From positions 1 to 64,000 of the forward strand of contig NZ_LQOY01000025.1 of the NCBI RefSeq assembly GCF_002101675.1: a DNA stretch of 64,000 nt, in the 5' to 3' direction. A program made the translations under genes and the position numbers. The notes beneath the pieces are model-generated. The model was given only the letters and a program-made list of their open reading frames with translations, was not told the DNA's origin and did not search any database. Origin of the DNA: Mycobacterium gordonae (GTDB taxonomy: Bacteria; Actinomycetota; Actinomycetes; Mycobacteriales; Mycobacteriaceae). This document shows, one piece after another, positions 10,201 through 21,845 of this stretch (position 1 is its first letter; every line of letters starts with the position of its first letter).

Positions 10201-13200
10201 GACGGCGAGACCACCCGGCACGCCACCGCGTCGCTGTGCGCTGCGCAGGACGACTCGGTGCCGCCCGGCTACGACATCGTCGCGCTGCTGGCCGCGCATC
10301 CGGGCAGTGTGAAGGGCTCCGAACTGCGGGAGTCGTTCGTCGAGCGCGGTGTGCAGCACGGCCCCGCCTTCAGCGGCCTGTCCACCGCGCACACCGCGGA
10401 ATCCGGCGGGAACACGGTGCTGGCCGAGGTCGCGCTGCCCGCGTCGATACGTTTCCAGCACGCCGCCTACCAGGTGCACCCGGCGTTGCTGGACGCCTGC
10501 TTCCAATCGGTGGCGGCCGGTGTGGGCGCCGGTGGCGGTGACGGCTTGCTGCTGCCGCTGGGTGTGCAGCGGCTGCGCGCCTACGGTCCGCTGCGCAATG
10601 CCCAGTACTGCTATACGCGGGTGACGCGCGCGGACGCGACGGGTGGTGAAGCCGACCTCGACGTGCTGGACGAGCACGGCGCCGTGCTGCTGGCGGTGCG
10701 CGGGCTGCGCCTGGGCACCGGGACCACCGAAAGCGGCGAACGGGACCGGGTGCTGAACGAGCGGCTGCTGACCTGCGAATGGCAGCAACGCACCCTGCCC
10801 GACATCGACGTCGAAGAAGCCGGCTCGTGGCTGCTGGTTGACACCTCCGAGGCCACCGAAATGCTGGTCGGCTCGTTGAACGATGCGCTGAAAACCCAAG
10901 GCGCCGAATGCTTCAACGTGCCGTTGGCGCGGGGTGGCGACGTGGAGCCGGTGCGTGCCCAACTGCGTGCCCGGTCCTTCACCGGCGTGGTGGTGTTGTG
11001 CGGCCCGGTCGGACTCGCACCCGACGAAGGGGGTCTGGCGCAGGCCCGGGAGCAGGTGCGCCACCTGGTGCGGCTGGCCCGGGAACTGCCCGAGCTGGAA
11101 GGGGAACTGCCCCGGCTGTTCGTGGTGACCAGGCAGGCCCAGTGGGTGTGCTCGGGCGACGACGTCAATCTCGAGCACGCCGGACTGCGTGGTCTGTTGC
11201 GGGTGATCGGCAGTGAACACCAGCTGTTGCGTACCACGCAGATCGACATCGACGAGCACACCCAGGGCGAGCAGGTTGCCGCCCAACTGCTGAGCGGGTC
11301 GCCCGAGGACGAGACCGCCTGGCGGGGCGGCCAGTGGTACACCGCGCGGCTGTGCCCGACCCCGTTGGTGCACAACGACCGCCGCACCCGGGTGATCGAC
11401 CACGAGACGGACGGCATCCGTCTGCAGGTACGCGCGCCGGGGGATCTGCAGTCGATGGAACTCGTTGCTTGCGAACGTGTTTCGCCCGGTCCCGGTGAGA
11501 TCGAGGTCGCGGTCGCGATGTCCACGATCAACTTCGCGGACGTCCTGATCGCGTTCGGCAAGTTCCCGGTCGTCGACGACCGCGAGCCGCAGCCGGGTAT
11601 GGATTTCGTCGGTGTGGTGACCGCGGTGGGGGAGGGTGTCGCCGACCACCGGGTCGGTGACCGTGTCGCCGGTTTCTCCGAGGGCGGCTGCTGGCGCACC
11701 TACCTGACGTGCAACGCGAACCTGGCCATCACCCTGCCCGCGGGCCTGAGCGACGAGCAGGCGATCGCCTCGGCCACCGCGAACGCCACCGCCTGGTACG
11801 GGCTGCACGATCTGGCGGGCATCAAGTCCGGCGACAAGGTGCTGATCCACTCGGCCACCGGCGGGGTGGGGCAGGCGGCACTGGCGATCGCGCGGCACGC
11901 CGGGGCGCAGATCTTCGCCACCGCCGGCAACGACGCTAAACGACAGATGTTGCGCGACATGGGTATTGAGCACGTCTATGATTCGCGCAGCGTCGAGTTC
12001 GCCGAGCAGATCCGGCGCGACACCGACGGCTACGGCGTGGACATCGTGCTGAACTCGCTGACCGGTGCCGCGCAACGGGCCGGACTGGAGCTGTTGGCCT
12101 TTGGTGGACGGTTCGTCGAGATCGGTAAGGCTGACGTGTACGGCAACACCCGGCTGGGTTTGTACCCGTTCCGGCGCGGCCTGACGTTCTACTACCTGGA
12201 CCTGGCACTGATGTCGGTGCTGCAGCCGCAGCGGGTGCGGGAGCTGCTCGAGACCGTGTTCAGGCTGACGGCCGAGGGTGTGCTGGTGGCGCCGCAGACC
12301 ACGCACTACCCGCTGGCCGAAGCGGCCAATGCGGTGCGGGCGATGAGCAATGCCGAACACACCGGCAAGCTGCTACTGGACATGCCGCGCAGTGGGCGCG
12401 CCAGCGTGGTGGTGCCGCCGGAGCAGGTTCCGGTGTTCCGCCGCGACGGCGCCTACATCATCACCGGTGGGGTTGGTGGACTTGGTCTGTTCTTCGCCTC
12501 CAAACTGGCCGCCGCCGGTTGCGGCCGGCTGGTGCTGACCGCGCGGTCGCAGCCGAACCCCAAGGCGCGGCAGATGATCGAACGTCTACGCAAGGCCGGC
12601 ACCGATGTGGTGGTGGAACTCGGCAACGTCGCCGAAGCGGACACCGCCGCCAAGCTGGTGGAAGCGGCGACGGCCACCGGCCTTCCGTTGCGCGGTGTGG
12701 TGCACTCGGCCGCGGTGGTCGAAGACGCCACGCTGACCAACATCAGCGACGAGATCATCGACCGAGACTGGGCGCCCAAGGTTTTCGGGACATGGGGCCT
12801 GCACAAGGCGACTCTCGGGCAGCCCCTGGACTGGTTCTGCCTGTTCTCCTCGGGTGCCTCATTGCTGGGCTCGCCCGGCCAGGGCGCCTACGCCGCCGCC
12901 AACAGCTGGCTGGACGCCTTCTCGTATTGGCGCCACGCGCAAGGGCTTCCGGTCACCACGATCGCATGGGGCGCGTGGGCCGAGGTCGGCCGGGCCACTT
13001 TCCTGGCCGAAGGCGGCAACCAGCTGATGATCAGCCCCGACGAAGGCGCGTACGCGTTCGCGACGCTGCTGCGTTACGACCGCGCCTACACCGGCTACAT
13101 CCCGATCATCGGGGCGCCCTGGCTGGACGACGTGGTGCGGCGCAGCCCGTTCGGCGAGATGTTCAAGTCCAGCGGGCAGAGCACACGGGGCCCGAGCAAG

Positions 13201-13482
13201 TTCCGCGCCGAGCTGATGACAATGCCGCCGGAGGAGTGGGCGGGGCGGCTGCGCCGCCTGATCACCGAGCAGGTCGGCGTGATCCTGCGCCGTACCGTGG
13301 ACGCCGACCGGCCCTTCGTGGAGTACGGCATGGATTCGCTGGGCATGCTCGAAATGCGCACCCATATCGAGACCGAGACCGGAATCCGGCTGAGTCCCAA
13401 AGTGATCGCGACTCACAACACCGCGCGGGCGCTGGCCGAGCACCTGGCGCAGACGCTGGCCGAGGAGGGCTCGGCCGGCTAG
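7216..13482 (+). CDS. mas: Mycocerosic acid synthase Mas (iterative multimethyl-branched type I PKS)
   Basis: 2088 residues; iteratively extends fatty acyl chains with methylmalonyl-CoA to make mycocerosic acids, which PapA5 then esterifies onto phthiocerol. Domain order: KS (Cys177 in DTACSSG), AT (Ser617 in [10 protein letters not shown] methylmalonyl signature), DH (His923 in DHQVHN, with Asn where the consensus has Gly, as recalled for M. tuberculosis Mas), ER (intact HSATGGVG loop, His1545 onward), KR (GGVGGLG 1751-1757), ACP (phosphopantetheine Ser2041 in GMDSL). The ATG at 7216 follows GTAGAGGG. M. tuberculosis Mas is 2111 residues. It is monocistronic here and convergent with papA5 across a hairpin. 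Its intact ER is a useful internal contrast to the degraded ER of PpsC. Confidence 0.95.
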   Translation: MEGQFTPIAVIGMGCRLPAGIDSPEKLWEALLRGDDLVCEIPADRWDADAYYDPEPGVPGRSVSRWGGFVDDVAGFDAEFFGISEREATSIDPQHRLLLETAWETIEHAGLDPASLAGSATAVFTGLTHEDYLLLTKGSGGLASPYAVTGLNNSVASGRISHALGLHGPALTFDTACSSGLMAVHLACRSLHDGESDLALAGGCALLLEPDGSVATSAQGMLSATGRCHSFDADADGFVRSEGCAMVLLKRLPDALRDGDRILAVVRGTATNQDGRSETLTMPSEDAQVAVYRKALAAADVAAETIGAVEAHGTGTPVGDPIEYRGLTRVYGTGGSRCALGSAKSNMGHTESAAGAVGLIKAILSLRHGVLPPLLHFNRLPEELTAIDTGIFVPQSVTPWPNGDGPRRVAVSSFGMSGTNVHAIVEQAPEPEAATAAAAQGPLVYALSSSSADGLRASAGRLADWVETHEVNPGDLGYTLARRRAHRPVRTLVVADGLAELGERLREVADGSDTRYQSAVAHDDRGPVWVFSGQGSQWAAMGADLVATEPVFAATVAELEPLILAESGFSVTEAMTAPQTVTGIDKVQPTIFAIQLALAATMERAYGVRPGAVVGHSMGETAAAVVVGALSLHDGARVICRRSKLMAGIAGSGAMASVELPAKQVNSELMARGIDDVAVAVMASPQSTVIGGATEQVRDLVARWEQRDVMAREVAVDVASHSPQVDPILDELATALADLEPMEPKVPYYSATQFDPRERPVCDADYWVDNLRNTVQFAAAIQAALDDGFRVFAELSPHPLLTHAVDQNAKSLDMTVAALAAIRREQPLPHGLRGFLTDLHSAGAAIDFSVLYPAGQLVDAPLPAWSHRHLFIDADGSDSKVQGACTITVHPLLGSHVRLVEEPERHVWQTDVGTATLAWLDDHQVHNVAALPGAAYCEMALAAAAEVFGEGPGTSLEARDIVFEQMLLLDEETPIDAVATVQAPGVIDFVVESALDGETTRHATASLCAAQDDSVPPGYDIVALLAAHPGSVKGSELRESFVERGVQHGPAFSGLSTAHTAESGGNTVLAEVALPASIRFQHAAYQVHPALLDACFQSVAAGVGAGGGDGLLLPLGVQRLRAYGPLRNAQYCYTRVTRADATGGEADLDVLDEHGAVLLAVRGLRLGTGTTESGERDRVLNERLLTCEWQQRTLPDIDVEEAGSWLLVDTSEATEMLVGSLNDALKTQGAECFNVPLARGGDVEPVRAQLRARSFTGVVVLCGPVGLAPDEGGLAQAREQVRHLVRLARELPELEGELPRLFVVTRQAQWVCSGDDVNLEHAGLRGLLRVIGSEHQLLRTTQIDIDEHTQGEQVAAQLLSGSPEDETAWRGGQWYTARLCPTPLVHNDRRTRVIDHETDGIRLQVRAPGDLQSMELVACERVSPGPGEIEVAVAMSTINFADVLIAFGKFPVVDDREPQPGMDFVGVVTAVGEGVADHRVGDRVAGFSEGGCWRTYLTCNANLAITLPAGLSDEQAIASATANATAWYGLHDLAGIKSGDKVLIHSATGGVGQAALAIARHAGAQIFATAGNDAKRQMLRDMGIEHVYDSRSVEFAEQIRRDTDGYGVDIVLNSLTGAAQRAGLELLAFGGRFVEIGKADVYGNTRLGLYPFRRGLTFYYLDLALMSVLQPQRVRELLETVFRLTAEGVLVAPQTTHYPLAEAANAVRAMSNAEHTGKLLLDMPRSGRASVVVPPEQVPVFRRDGAYIITGGVGGLGLFFASKLAAAGCGRLVLTARSQPNPKARQMIERLRKAGTDVVVELGNVAEADTAAKLVEAATATGLPLRGVVHSAAVVEDATLTNISDEIIDRDWAPKVFGTWGLHKATLGQPLDWFCLFSSGASLLGSPGQGAYAAANSWLDAFSYWRHAQGLPVTTIAWGAWAEVGRATFLAEGGNQLMISPDEGAYAFATLLRYDRAYTGYIPIIGAPWLDDVVRRSPFGEMFKSSGQSTRGPSKFRAELMTMPPEEWAGRLRRLITEQVGVILRRTVDADRPFVEYGMDSLGMLEMRTHIETETGIRLSPKVIATHNTARALAEHLAQTLAEEGSAG

Positions 13483-13486
13483 GTGG

Positions 13487-13547
13487 GGCGAGCAGACGCT
13501 AAAGCCCCAATTTCGTGCCGAAATGGGGGCTTTAGCGTCTGCTCGCC
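13487..13547. terminator. Bidirectional hairpin between mas and papA5
   Basis: An inverted repeat with a 27-position stem (26 paired, mismatch at 13509/13525) and a 7-base loop at 13514-13520, almost filling the 69-bp gap between two convergent stop codons. It has no T-tract on either strand, so it would be a T-less intrinsic terminator common in mycobacteria, or a barrier to read-through into the antisense of either gene. Confidence 0.75.
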
Positions 13548-13551
13548 ACCC

Positions 13552-14799
13552 TTACTCCACGGCCCAGCCGTAGTCCGACGGCGCGGTGCACAGCACCTCG
13601 CGGATGGCTTCGAGTGAATCCTTGCGCTGCGGCGAATGGCCGTGGTTCTCGATCACCAGGTAGTCCCCCGACATCCCGCAGCCATAGAAGTCCAGCGGCA
13701 CCGTGATCGAGCAATAGAACTGTCCGCGAAAGCCTTCCAACTCGATACCGGACGGCATCCGCACGCTGGGCAGAGCGCTGACGTCGGTGCAGAACACCAG
13801 CGGCGGCAGCCCGGCCGGTGTTCCCTCGAACGCCACGCCGAAGTTCAGCCCGGACTGTTGTACGACGCCGTCGGCGATGTCGGCGCGGAAGGTGGCGCCG
13901 ATATCGGTGGCCAGATCGACGATGTCGGTGTCCGGCCCAACCTCGGCCAGGTAGGTGGCCACACCCACCAGGTTGGTGGCTTCGGTCGGAGCCACCGGCG
14001 GACTCAGGAAGTACCGCAGGTCGACGGGGTAGACATAGGGGATGGGCACGTGTGGGGTCTCCCGCAGCCGCCACTCGGTCATCAGGATCGCCGCGGCCAC
14101 CACGGTGTTGACGCTGACCCGGTTCTCCCGCGCGAATTCCACCAGATCGGCGGTTTCCTGCTCGGTGAGCCGGACCCGGGTGACCGGAACAGGTTGCGGG
14201 AGGCCAGGAGTCGCGACCAGCGTCGGCTTGACCGAGGGTGGCAGGTCGTAGGCGAACATCACCGGGAGGAATCGCTCGACGCCGGTCATGCCGAGCTTCT
14301 TGACGCCGCGCTGTTCGAGCACCACCTCGAGCGGTTGCGGCGCGGGCTGCGGGTTGATGGGGCCGGGGTCGCCGGTGGTCACCACATCGGTGTAGCGGGA
14401 GAACAACTCGTCGAAAAGGCCTGCGCCGTGGTGGCCGTCGGCGATGCTGTGGTGCAGGAAGATGGTCAGCTCCGAGCGGTCCTCGTGCAGCGTCAGCCGC
14501 ATGTTCAGCAGTGTCTGGCTCTGATCCAACGCGATCTCGCGGGCCTCACCGGCGCCGTCCTGCACCACGATTCCGGCGTGCAGCATATCGTCGGCCACCA
14601 GGTTCCATCCGCCGCCCGCAGCCGGCTCCAGGTGGCTGGCCAAAATCGGATGCGCGTCGACGAGGGCGTCGAACGCTTCGGACAGCGCATCAGCGTCGAC
14701 CCGACCGCGCAGTTGCACCGTGACGGCGGTGAACACCTCGTACTGGGCGAACACTTCTTCACTGCGGGACAGCTTTCGGATCACCGACCCGGGAAACAC
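13552..14799 (-). CDS. papA5: Phthiocerol/phthiodiolone dimycocerosyl transferase PapA5
   Basis: 415 residues (M. tuberculosis 422). This BAHD-like acyltransferase transfers mycocerosic acids from Mas onto the two hydroxyls of phthiocerol. The catalytic HHxxxDG motif reads HHSIADG at residues 116-122, and the TPHVPIPYVYPVDLR segment lies near residue 250. The start is GTG at 14799 (MFPGSVIRKLS), 22 bp after the drrC stop. It is the last gene of the minus-strand operon from fadD26. Two acylatable hydroxyls on the polyketide are expected from PpsA and PpsB, so its substrate requirement fits even if the rest of the chain differs. Confidence 0.95.
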   Translation of the reverse strand: MFPGSVIRKLSRSEEVFAQYEVFTAVTVQLRGRVDADALSEAFDALVDAHPILASHLEPAAGGGWNLVADDMLHAGIVVQDGAGEAREIALDQSQTLLNMRLTLHEDRSELTIFLHHSIADGHHGAGLFDELFSRYTDVVTTGDPGPINPQPAPQPLEVVLEQRGVKKLGMTGVERFLPVMFAYDLPPSVKPTLVATPGLPQPVPVTRVRLTEQETADLVEFARENRVSVNTVVAAAILMTEWRLRETPHVPIPYVYPVDLRYFLSPPVAPTEATNLVGVATYLAEVGPDTDIVDLATDIGATFRADIADGVVQQSGLNFGVAFEGTPAGLPPLVFCTDVSALPSVRMPSGIELEGFRGQFYCSITVPLDFYGCGMSGDYLVIENHGHSPQRKDSLEAIREVLCTAPSDYGWAVE

Positions 14800-14821
14800 G
14801 TGAGAAATCCAGCCTTTCGTG

Positions 14822-15625
14822 TCAGTGCGTGCTGGCTCGTCGGTAACCGATGGCCATGGGGACGGCGCAGGCGCCGGCGATCCCGGCGCTCCACAACAGC
14901 GTCGCGATCATCGGCGACAGCACCGGGCCGCCGGCCGACAACCCGCGCATGGCCGTGATTGCGTAGCTGACCGGCTGATGGGCGACGACCGGCTGAATCC
15001 AGTGCGGGTACTGGTTCAGCGGCAGCAAGCCGGTGGAGAAGAAGATCAGCAGCAGCTGCCACAGTTCAACCGCCTCCACCACAAGGGTTTTGGAGGTGAA
15101 CAGCGCGATGGTCGTGGTGAGCGCCGCGAACGCCATGCCCAGAATCACCGGCACGCCGAGCCACATCAGAGTCGCCAGCGCGCCGCCGCGGAAGCGGAAA
15201 CCCAGCGCCACCCCCGCTCCCAGCATCACCGCGGTGGTGACCAGGATCCGGACTGCCTCGGCGATGATGCGCGCCAGCGGGCCCGAGGCCCGGTGCACCG
15301 GCATCACCCACAGCCGGGTCAGCAGCCCGCTCTGTTGCTCACGCATCAGGTCGATCGCGACGAACGCCGAACCGCTCACCGCCCCGCCCAGGGCCAGCAG
15401 TGGCACGATGCTGTACAGCGCACTGTCGTGGGTCATGGCGTAGATCAGGTTGCCGAGCACGATGTAGAGCACCAGCATGAAGGCGACCGGCAGCACCAGC
15501 GCTTCCATCACGGTGACCAGGTCCCGTCCCCACCGGGTAAGGATGCGTTGGGTCTGCACCAGCGTCTGCGTCATCAGCAGCCGCACCGAGCTTTCCGGCG
15601 CCCGGACAGCAGTAGCCGCCGTCAT
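14822..15625 (-). CDS. drrC: ABC transporter permease DrrC
   Basis: 267 residues; ABC-2 type membrane subunit of the DrrABC exporter, needed for placing dimycocerosates at the cell surface. About six hydrophobic segments follow an N-terminal cytoplasmic stretch, and a YPHWIQPVVAHQPVSYAI motif typical of DrrB/DrrC lies in the second half. ATG 15625 overlaps the drrB stop (ATGA), so the two are translationally coupled. An upstream in-frame ATG (15715) lies inside drrB and is not used here. The same HWIQP motif in DrrB shows the two subunits are related. Confidence 0.92.
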   Translation of the reverse strand: MTAATAVRAPESSVRLLMTQTLVQTQRILTRWGRDLVTVMEALVLPVAFMLVLYIVLGNLIYAMTHDSALYSIVPLLALGGAVSGSAFVAIDLMREQQSGLLTRLWVMPVHRASGPLARIIAEAVRILVTTAVMLGAGVALGFRFRGGALATLMWLGVPVILGMAFAALTTTIALFTSKTLVVEAVELWQLLLIFFSTGLLPLNQYPHWIQPVVAHQPVSYAITAMRGLSAGGPVLSPMIATLLWSAGIAGACAVPMAIGYRRASTH

Positions 15626-16442
15626 GGGCGCCGGGACAGGACGAGGACGGACACCGGCACCAGGAACACCGCGAAACCGGCCAGCCACAGCAGCGGCGGC
15701 GTCATCACCGACCACGTCACCGGGACCGGAGACTTGACGGTGTCGCCGGCCAGCGCGCGCAGCGCGATCACCAGCTGGGAGATCGGCTGGTTGCGCACGA
15801 TCGGCTGAATCCAGTGCGGAAACATCTTCAGCGGTTGCAGACCGACCGACAGCAGTCCGAAGATCAGGATCGGCATGGTCAGCAGGGGCAGCATGGCGTC
15901 AGGGTTCCGGGTGGCGGTGCCGATCAGGTCCGCGCCGAACGACAACAACACCCCGATCACGATCGCCAGCAGGCAGAATCCCGCGATGTAGGGCGCGCCG
16001 TGGTGGAACCGGAAGCCGATGACGTGCGCGGCGATCAGCGACACGATCAGCCCGACACAGCACCGGTAGACGCTCGCCGACACGCGGGCCAGCACGGGCG
16101 TCACCGGCGCGATCGGCATCGACCGGAACCGCCGGTTGACCCCGTGCAGTGAGTCGGTGGCGGCCCGGAACGCCGAGGAGATGGCCGCAAAAGCGATGGC
16201 CTGCAACGTGATCAGCGGCGTGATGTACTGACCCAGGTTGCTCGCGATGCCGCTGCTGGCACCGCCCACGTAGTGATTCCAGGGGATGGAGAACGGGACA
16301 TAGAACCCGATCGCGAAGGACAGCGAGGCGCCGATGGCGGTGATCAGCTCACCGTTGCGCAGGGTCGGCGCGATGAAGCGGGTGGTGAGCACCCACCACT
16401 GCTGGCGCATCGACGGCTGCGGCCTGGCCAGCACCGCGCTGC

Positions 16443-16446
<4 letters not shown>
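15622..16446 (-). CDS. drrB: ABC transporter permease DrrB
   Basis: 274 residues; second ABC-2 membrane subunit of the DIM exporter. It has an N-terminal cytoplasmic stretch (MSSAVLARPQPSMRQQWWVL), about six membrane spans, and the FPHWIQPIVRNQPISQLV motif near residue 205 shared with DrrC. The ATG at 16446 overlaps the drrA stop and the stop overlaps the drrC start, both as ATGA. It should assemble with DrrC and be powered by DrrA. Confidence 0.92.
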
Positions 16447-17447
<1,001 letters not shown>

Positions 17448-17457
17448 CCCAGTCTCC

Positions 17458-20400
17458 TCAGTCAAGGCTCGACAGGTCCACCAGGGCACCCGCTTCGGTC
17501 ACGCCGGCGATCTCGCTCTCCAGCTGCTCGGCGGCGATACCCTCCTGGATCAGCTCGCGCAGTGCCTGCGGGAATGTCCGCGCCAGGGCTTGCACCGTGT
17601 CCGCGGCGATCCGCCGGGCGTCGTACCACCAGTCGAGATGCGTGGAGCCGGCGAACCGGTACACGCGCACCTCGACGGCATGCCCCAGCCCCGGGATGGT
17701 TTCGCGTACCGGCATGGTGACGTCCGATTCGAAGTGCACCGGCGCGTCGACGGGCGGAAGCTCCGGAATCGTTCCGGCATAACGGAAATGGATGTCGGGT
17801 GTGCGCTGCGCCCCGAACGCACGCCCGGTCGGCGCGTAGAGGTAGCGCAGCAGCCCGTAGCCGATGCCGTAGTGCGGCACTGCTTTCAGGGTCTTGTGTA
17901 CGGCGTCGAGTTGTTCGATCACCGCGGAGCCCTCACCGCCGGCGCAGGCCAGTGGCACCGGATAGTAGGTCGTGCACCACCCGGCGGTGCGGCGCAGGTC
18001 GACGTCGGGCCGCAGCACCGAGCGTCCCTCGCCTTCGAGTTCCACGGCGACCACTCCGTCGCCGACGGTTTGGGCGATGGTGCGGCCCAGTGCGGTCAGC
18101 AGGATCTCCTGGATCGAGCGCCGGAACCTGCGCCGGGCGTCGTCGAGTTCGGAGGTTTGCTCGGCGTCGAGGGCGCCGGACACCTTGATGAGGTCGGCCC
18201 CGGTAGGCGGCGTCGTGGCGGGCTCGGCCAGCCAGCGGGTCACCTTGGCGGCGTTGTCAGTCCAGAACTGTCGGGTCTCCAGCGCCGCCGGGTGTGTCGC
18301 CAGGGCGGCCGTCCGCTGCGACCATTCCCGCCACCCGGTGGCGGGCGGTTCGAGGGTGATCTCGGCGCCGGCCAGATGCTGACCGAACGCGACGACGATG
18401 TCGCTGCCCAGGATCTGGTGTGAGGCGGTGTCGGCGACCATCGCGTGCACGCCCAGCCCCAGATAGTTCGGGCCGCCGGAGTTGCCGGTGATGTGCACGG
18501 CGATCAGCGGCGCGGTCGAATCACCCTGCTCGCCAACCACTTCGGTGAGCACCGACACAGGTTCGGTGCCCTCTGGCAGCGACCGGGTCACCAGCGCGGT
18601 GAAATCGGTGTGCGGGCCGATGTGCTGTTCCCAGACGCCGGCGTTGTCGACCAGTTGCAGCCGCAACGCGTCATGGTGGTTGCACACCGCGGTCAGCACC
18701 GCCCGGATGTCGTCCGGGCTCACCTTCGGGTCCAATCGCAGGATCAGCGGCACCCGCCAGCGGCCGCCGTCGTGCAGGCCGTGCTCGAGGAAGTAGGTGG
18801 TGTTGGGCAGTATCGCCGGGTTCGCCTCGGGCTCGGGCGGTTTGGCCAGACCACTGGCCGCGAAGGCGGCATCCACTGCGGCCGTGAGAGACGCCAGGGT
18901 CGGGTGCTCGTAGAGGTCCTGTGGGGTGATGCTCAGGCCCTCGTTGGAGGCGGTCATCGCGATGCTGATGGCCATCAGCGAATCACCGCCCAGATCAAAG
19001 AAATTCGCGTTCGGGTCGATCGAGGGCACCCCGAGGCATTGCTGCCAGACGCGTTGCAGGGTGATGCCGGTCTGCGACGGCCCGGCGGCCTCGACGGCGG
19101 GTTCGGTGTGGTGAGCGACGGACACGCCGTTGTTGGTCGTCGCGGCCGGCTCCCAGACCGTAGGCTTGGGTTCGATCCAATGCCGTTGCCGTTCAAACGG
19201 ATAGCCGGGCAGCGAGACCAGCCGTGGCGCTACCGGATGTCTGGGTGACCAGTCGACGCCGACGCCGGCCGACCACAGTTCGCCGAGTGCGCGCAGGAAG
19301 GTGTCGCGGTCGTCGGCCTGCTGAATGGGGTGGCGCATCAGCCGGATGGAGCGGTTGCCGCTCGACCACCTGGGGTGCCGGATTGCCGAACCGGTCAGGC
19401 TGCCTCCAGGGCCCACCTCGACCAGAATGCGATTCGGAGCGGACAGAACCGCGTCCAGCTCGTCGGCGAAACGGATGGTGGAACTGATCTGGCGGGTCCA
19501 GGTGTCCGGATCGGTGGCCTGCTCGTCGGTCAGCCACGTTCCGGTGAGGTTGCTCAACAGGCGAGTCTGCGGAGCTTTGAGCTGCTGGCCGGCCAAAAAC
19601 TCCCGGAATTCGCCCAGCATGCCGTCCATCTGGCTGGTGTGGAAGGCATGGGTGGCGCGTACTCGGCGCACCGGGATGCCCTGCTCGCCCAGCCGCTGGG
19701 TGAACGCGCGGACCGCGTCCTTGGGCCCGGCGACCACACAGTTGCCCGGATCGTTGACCGCGGACACCTCGGCCCCGGGCACCAGGTGCTGAGCGACGTC
19801 GGCCGGGCTGAGTGCGACCGCGACCATGGCTCCGGGCGGCGACTCGTGCATCAGCCGGGCGCGCAGGGCCACCGTCTTGACGGCGGTCTGCAGGTCGAAG
19901 ACGCCGGCCAGGGTGGCCGCGATGTATTCGCCGGTGCTGTAACCGATGTAGGAACCGGCCCGCACGCCGTAGCTGTCGACGAGCTTCGCCAGCGCGTACT
20001 CGACGGTGAACAGCGCGGGCTGGGAGCGGTCGATGCGCTCCAGATCCGCGGCCGTTCCGCCGAATATGGCCTCATGCAGGTCCAGGCCCAGTTCCGCTTG
20101 GAACGCGGTGGCGCACGCGTCGAAGTGCTCGGCGAAGACGGGCTCGGTGTCGTAGAGGCCCTTGGCCATGCCGGGATGCTGGGCACCTTGGCCGGGGAAC
20201 AGGAAGACGACCTGGTCGGTGGTCGCGTCTTGACCGTCAGCCGGGGACTCGCCGACGAAGACGTTGTCGTGTTCGGCGGCACGCAGCAGGGTGATCGCCT
20301 GTGCCCGGTCGGGGGCGACGGCGGCCAGGGTGATGTGGTGCCTGCGGCGTCCGGCCAGCGTGTGGGCGACGTCGGCCAGGACCGGGGCGTTGGGGCGTTC

Positions 20401-21825
20401 CAGCGCGGCGGCCAGCGCGGTCCGCGCCTCGCCGAGGGCGTCGGCCGTGCGTGCGGAGAGCAGCAGCACCTGCGGGCCTTCCGGCTCGGGCTGGGCCGGC
20501 ACGTGCGGGGCTTCTTCCACCACGACGTGGGCGTTGGTGCCGCCGATGCCGAACGAGCTGACCCCGGCGCGGCGCACACTGTCGGATTCCCAAGCGCCGT
20601 AACGGCTTTGCACGGTGAACGGCGTCTCGTCGAGATGGAGCTCGGGGTTGGGGCTGGTGTAGTGCAGCGTCGCGGGAATCGCTTTGTTCTTCAGGCACAG
20701 GATGGTCTTGATGAGCGCGGCGATGCCGGCGGCGACCTCGAGGTGACCGATGTTGGACTTGACCGACCCGATCACGCACGGCGCCGACCGCGGCTCCTCG
20801 GCGGCTTCGAACGCCGTTCGCAGCCCTTGGATTTCGATCGGGTCGCCCAACGGCGTTCCGGTGCCATGGGTTTCGACGTAGCTGATGGTCGAGGCGTCGA
20901 CGTCGGAGACGGCGTGGGCTTCGGCGATGCAGTCGGCCTGCGCGGACGCGCTGGGGGCCGCGAAGCCCATTTTCGCCGAGCCGTCGTTGTTGATCGCCGA
21001 CCCGCGGATGACGGCGTGGATCCGGTCGCCGTTGTCCAGGGCGGCCTGCAGCGGCTTGAGTACCACCAGGCCGACGCCGCTGCCGAAGACCGTGCCGTCC
21101 GCGCGCACGTCGAAGGGCCGGCAGTGCCCGACCGCCGAGAGCATCTGGCCCGGCGAATGCCAGTACCCGACATGGTGCGGGACGCACAGTGACACGCCAC
21201 CGGCCAGCGCCATGTCGCATTCGCCGGACAGCAGGCTCATGCACGCGAGGTGCACCGCCACCAGCGACGAGGAGCACGCCGTCTGCACCGCGAGGCTGGG
21301 CCCGCGCAGGTTGAACTGGTGCGAGATGCGGGTAGCCAGGAAGTCCTTGTCGTTCTGCAGGAACATGCTGAGCTGGTCCCAGTTCAGGCCCTCGGCCAGC
21401 ACGGCGTTCGGGTCCTGGTGCGACAACAGGTTGTGCAGCAGATAGCCACTGGGAGAGCTGGTCCCGTACACGCCGATGGACCCGTCGTAGCGGGCCGGGT
21501 CGACGCCGGCGTCTTCGAGCGCATGCCACGCGCACTGCAGGAACAACCGGTGCTGCGGGTCCAGGGACCGGGCGACCAAAGGCGGGAAGCCGAAGAAGTC
21601 GGCGTCGAACTCGTCGACACCGTCGACGATCGGCGCGCGCCGGACATAGGACGGATTGGCCAATGCCTTGTCGCTGATGCCGGCGTCGCGAAGCTGTTGT
21701 TCGGAGAGCGTGACGATGGATTCCTTGCCGCGCCGCAGGTTGTCCCAGAACGCCGACACGTTTTTGGCGCCGGGGAACCGGCCGGCCATGCCGACCACCG
21801 CGATCGCGTTGTCGGGAATGCTCAC
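17458..21825 (-). CDS. ppsE: Phthiocerol synthesis polyketide synthase PpsE
   Basis: 1455 residues. Last module of phthiocerol assembly: adds a (methyl)malonyl unit with no ketoreduction, so the C3 ketone of phthiodiolone remains. KS Cys184 (QTACSSS), AT Ser630 (GYSTGE) with an HAFHTSQMD motif unlike the ATs of PpsA-D, ACP Ser949 (GGDSLMA), then a C-terminal condensation-like domain with HAMVAD (1127-1132). It starts at GTG 21825, preceded by GGAGG at a good distance; the open frame extends upstream into ppsD but is unlike the family. It lies 20 bp after the ppsD stop. The condensation-like domain lacks the second His of HHxxxDG, as I recall for M. tuberculosis PpsE. TesA is thought to act on this module. 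Confidence 0.94.
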   Translation of the reverse strand: MSIPDNAIAVVGMAGRFPGAKNVSAFWDNLRRGKESIVTLSEQQLRDAGISDKALANPSYVRRAPIVDGVDEFDADFFGFPPLVARSLDPQHRLFLQCAWHALEDAGVDPARYDGSIGVYGTSSPSGYLLHNLLSHQDPNAVLAEGLNWDQLSMFLQNDKDFLATRISHQFNLRGPSLAVQTACSSSLVAVHLACMSLLSGECDMALAGGVSLCVPHHVGYWHSPGQMLSAVGHCRPFDVRADGTVFGSGVGLVVLKPLQAALDNGDRIHAVIRGSAINNDGSAKMGFAAPSASAQADCIAEAHAVSDVDASTISYVETHGTGTPLGDPIEIQGLRTAFEAAEEPRSAPCVIGSVKSNIGHLEVAAGIAALIKTILCLKNKAIPATLHYTSPNPELHLDETPFTVQSRYGAWESDSVRRAGVSSFGIGGTNAHVVVEEAPHVPAQPEPEGPQVLLLSARTADALGEARTALAAALERPNAPVLADVAHTLAGRRRHHITLAAVAPDRAQAITLLRAAEHDNVFVGESPADGQDATTDQVVFLFPGQGAQHPGMAKGLYDTEPVFAEHFDACATAFQAELGLDLHEAIFGGTAADLERIDRSQPALFTVEYALAKLVDSYGVRAGSYIGYSTGEYIAATLAGVFDLQTAVKTVALRARLMHESPPGAMVAVALSPADVAQHLVPGAEVSAVNDPGNCVVAGPKDAVRAFTQRLGEQGIPVRRVRATHAFHTSQMDGMLGEFREFLAGQQLKAPQTRLLSNLTGTWLTDEQATDPDTWTRQISSTIRFADELDAVLSAPNRILVEVGPGGSLTGSAIRHPRWSSGNRSIRLMRHPIQQADDRDTFLRALGELWSAGVGVDWSPRHPVAPRLVSLPGYPFERQRHWIEPKPTVWEPAATTNNGVSVAHHTEPAVEAAGPSQTGITLQRVWQQCLGVPSIDPNANFFDLGGDSLMAISIAMTASNEGLSITPQDLYEHPTLASLTAAVDAAFAASGLAKPPEPEANPAILPNTTYFLEHGLHDGGRWRVPLILRLDPKVSPDDIRAVLTAVCNHHDALRLQLVDNAGVWEQHIGPHTDFTALVTRSLPEGTEPVSVLTEVVGEQGDSTAPLIAVHITGNSGGPNYLGLGVHAMVADTASHQILGSDIVVAFGQHLAGAEITLEPPATGWREWSQRTAALATHPAALETRQFWTDNAAKVTRWLAEPATTPPTGADLIKVSGALDAEQTSELDDARRRFRRSIQEILLTALGRTIAQTVGDGVVAVELEGEGRSVLRPDVDLRRTAGWCTTYYPVPLACAGGEGSAVIEQLDAVHKTLKAVPHYGIGYGLLRYLYAPTGRAFGAQRTPDIHFRYAGTIPELPPVDAPVHFESDVTMPVRETIPGLGHAVEVRVYRFAGSTHLDWWYDARRIAADTVQALARTFPQALRELIQEGIAAEQLESEIAGVTEAGALVDLSSLD

Positions 21826-21845
21826 TGGTCTAACCTCCGTGTAGT

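Noticed and set aside
9409-12360. 983-codon open frame on the minus strand inside mas
   Set aside because: It is a high-GC shadow: the plus strand there encodes recognisable DH, ER and KR domains, and the antisense product is Arg/His/Gln-rich with no family resemblance.
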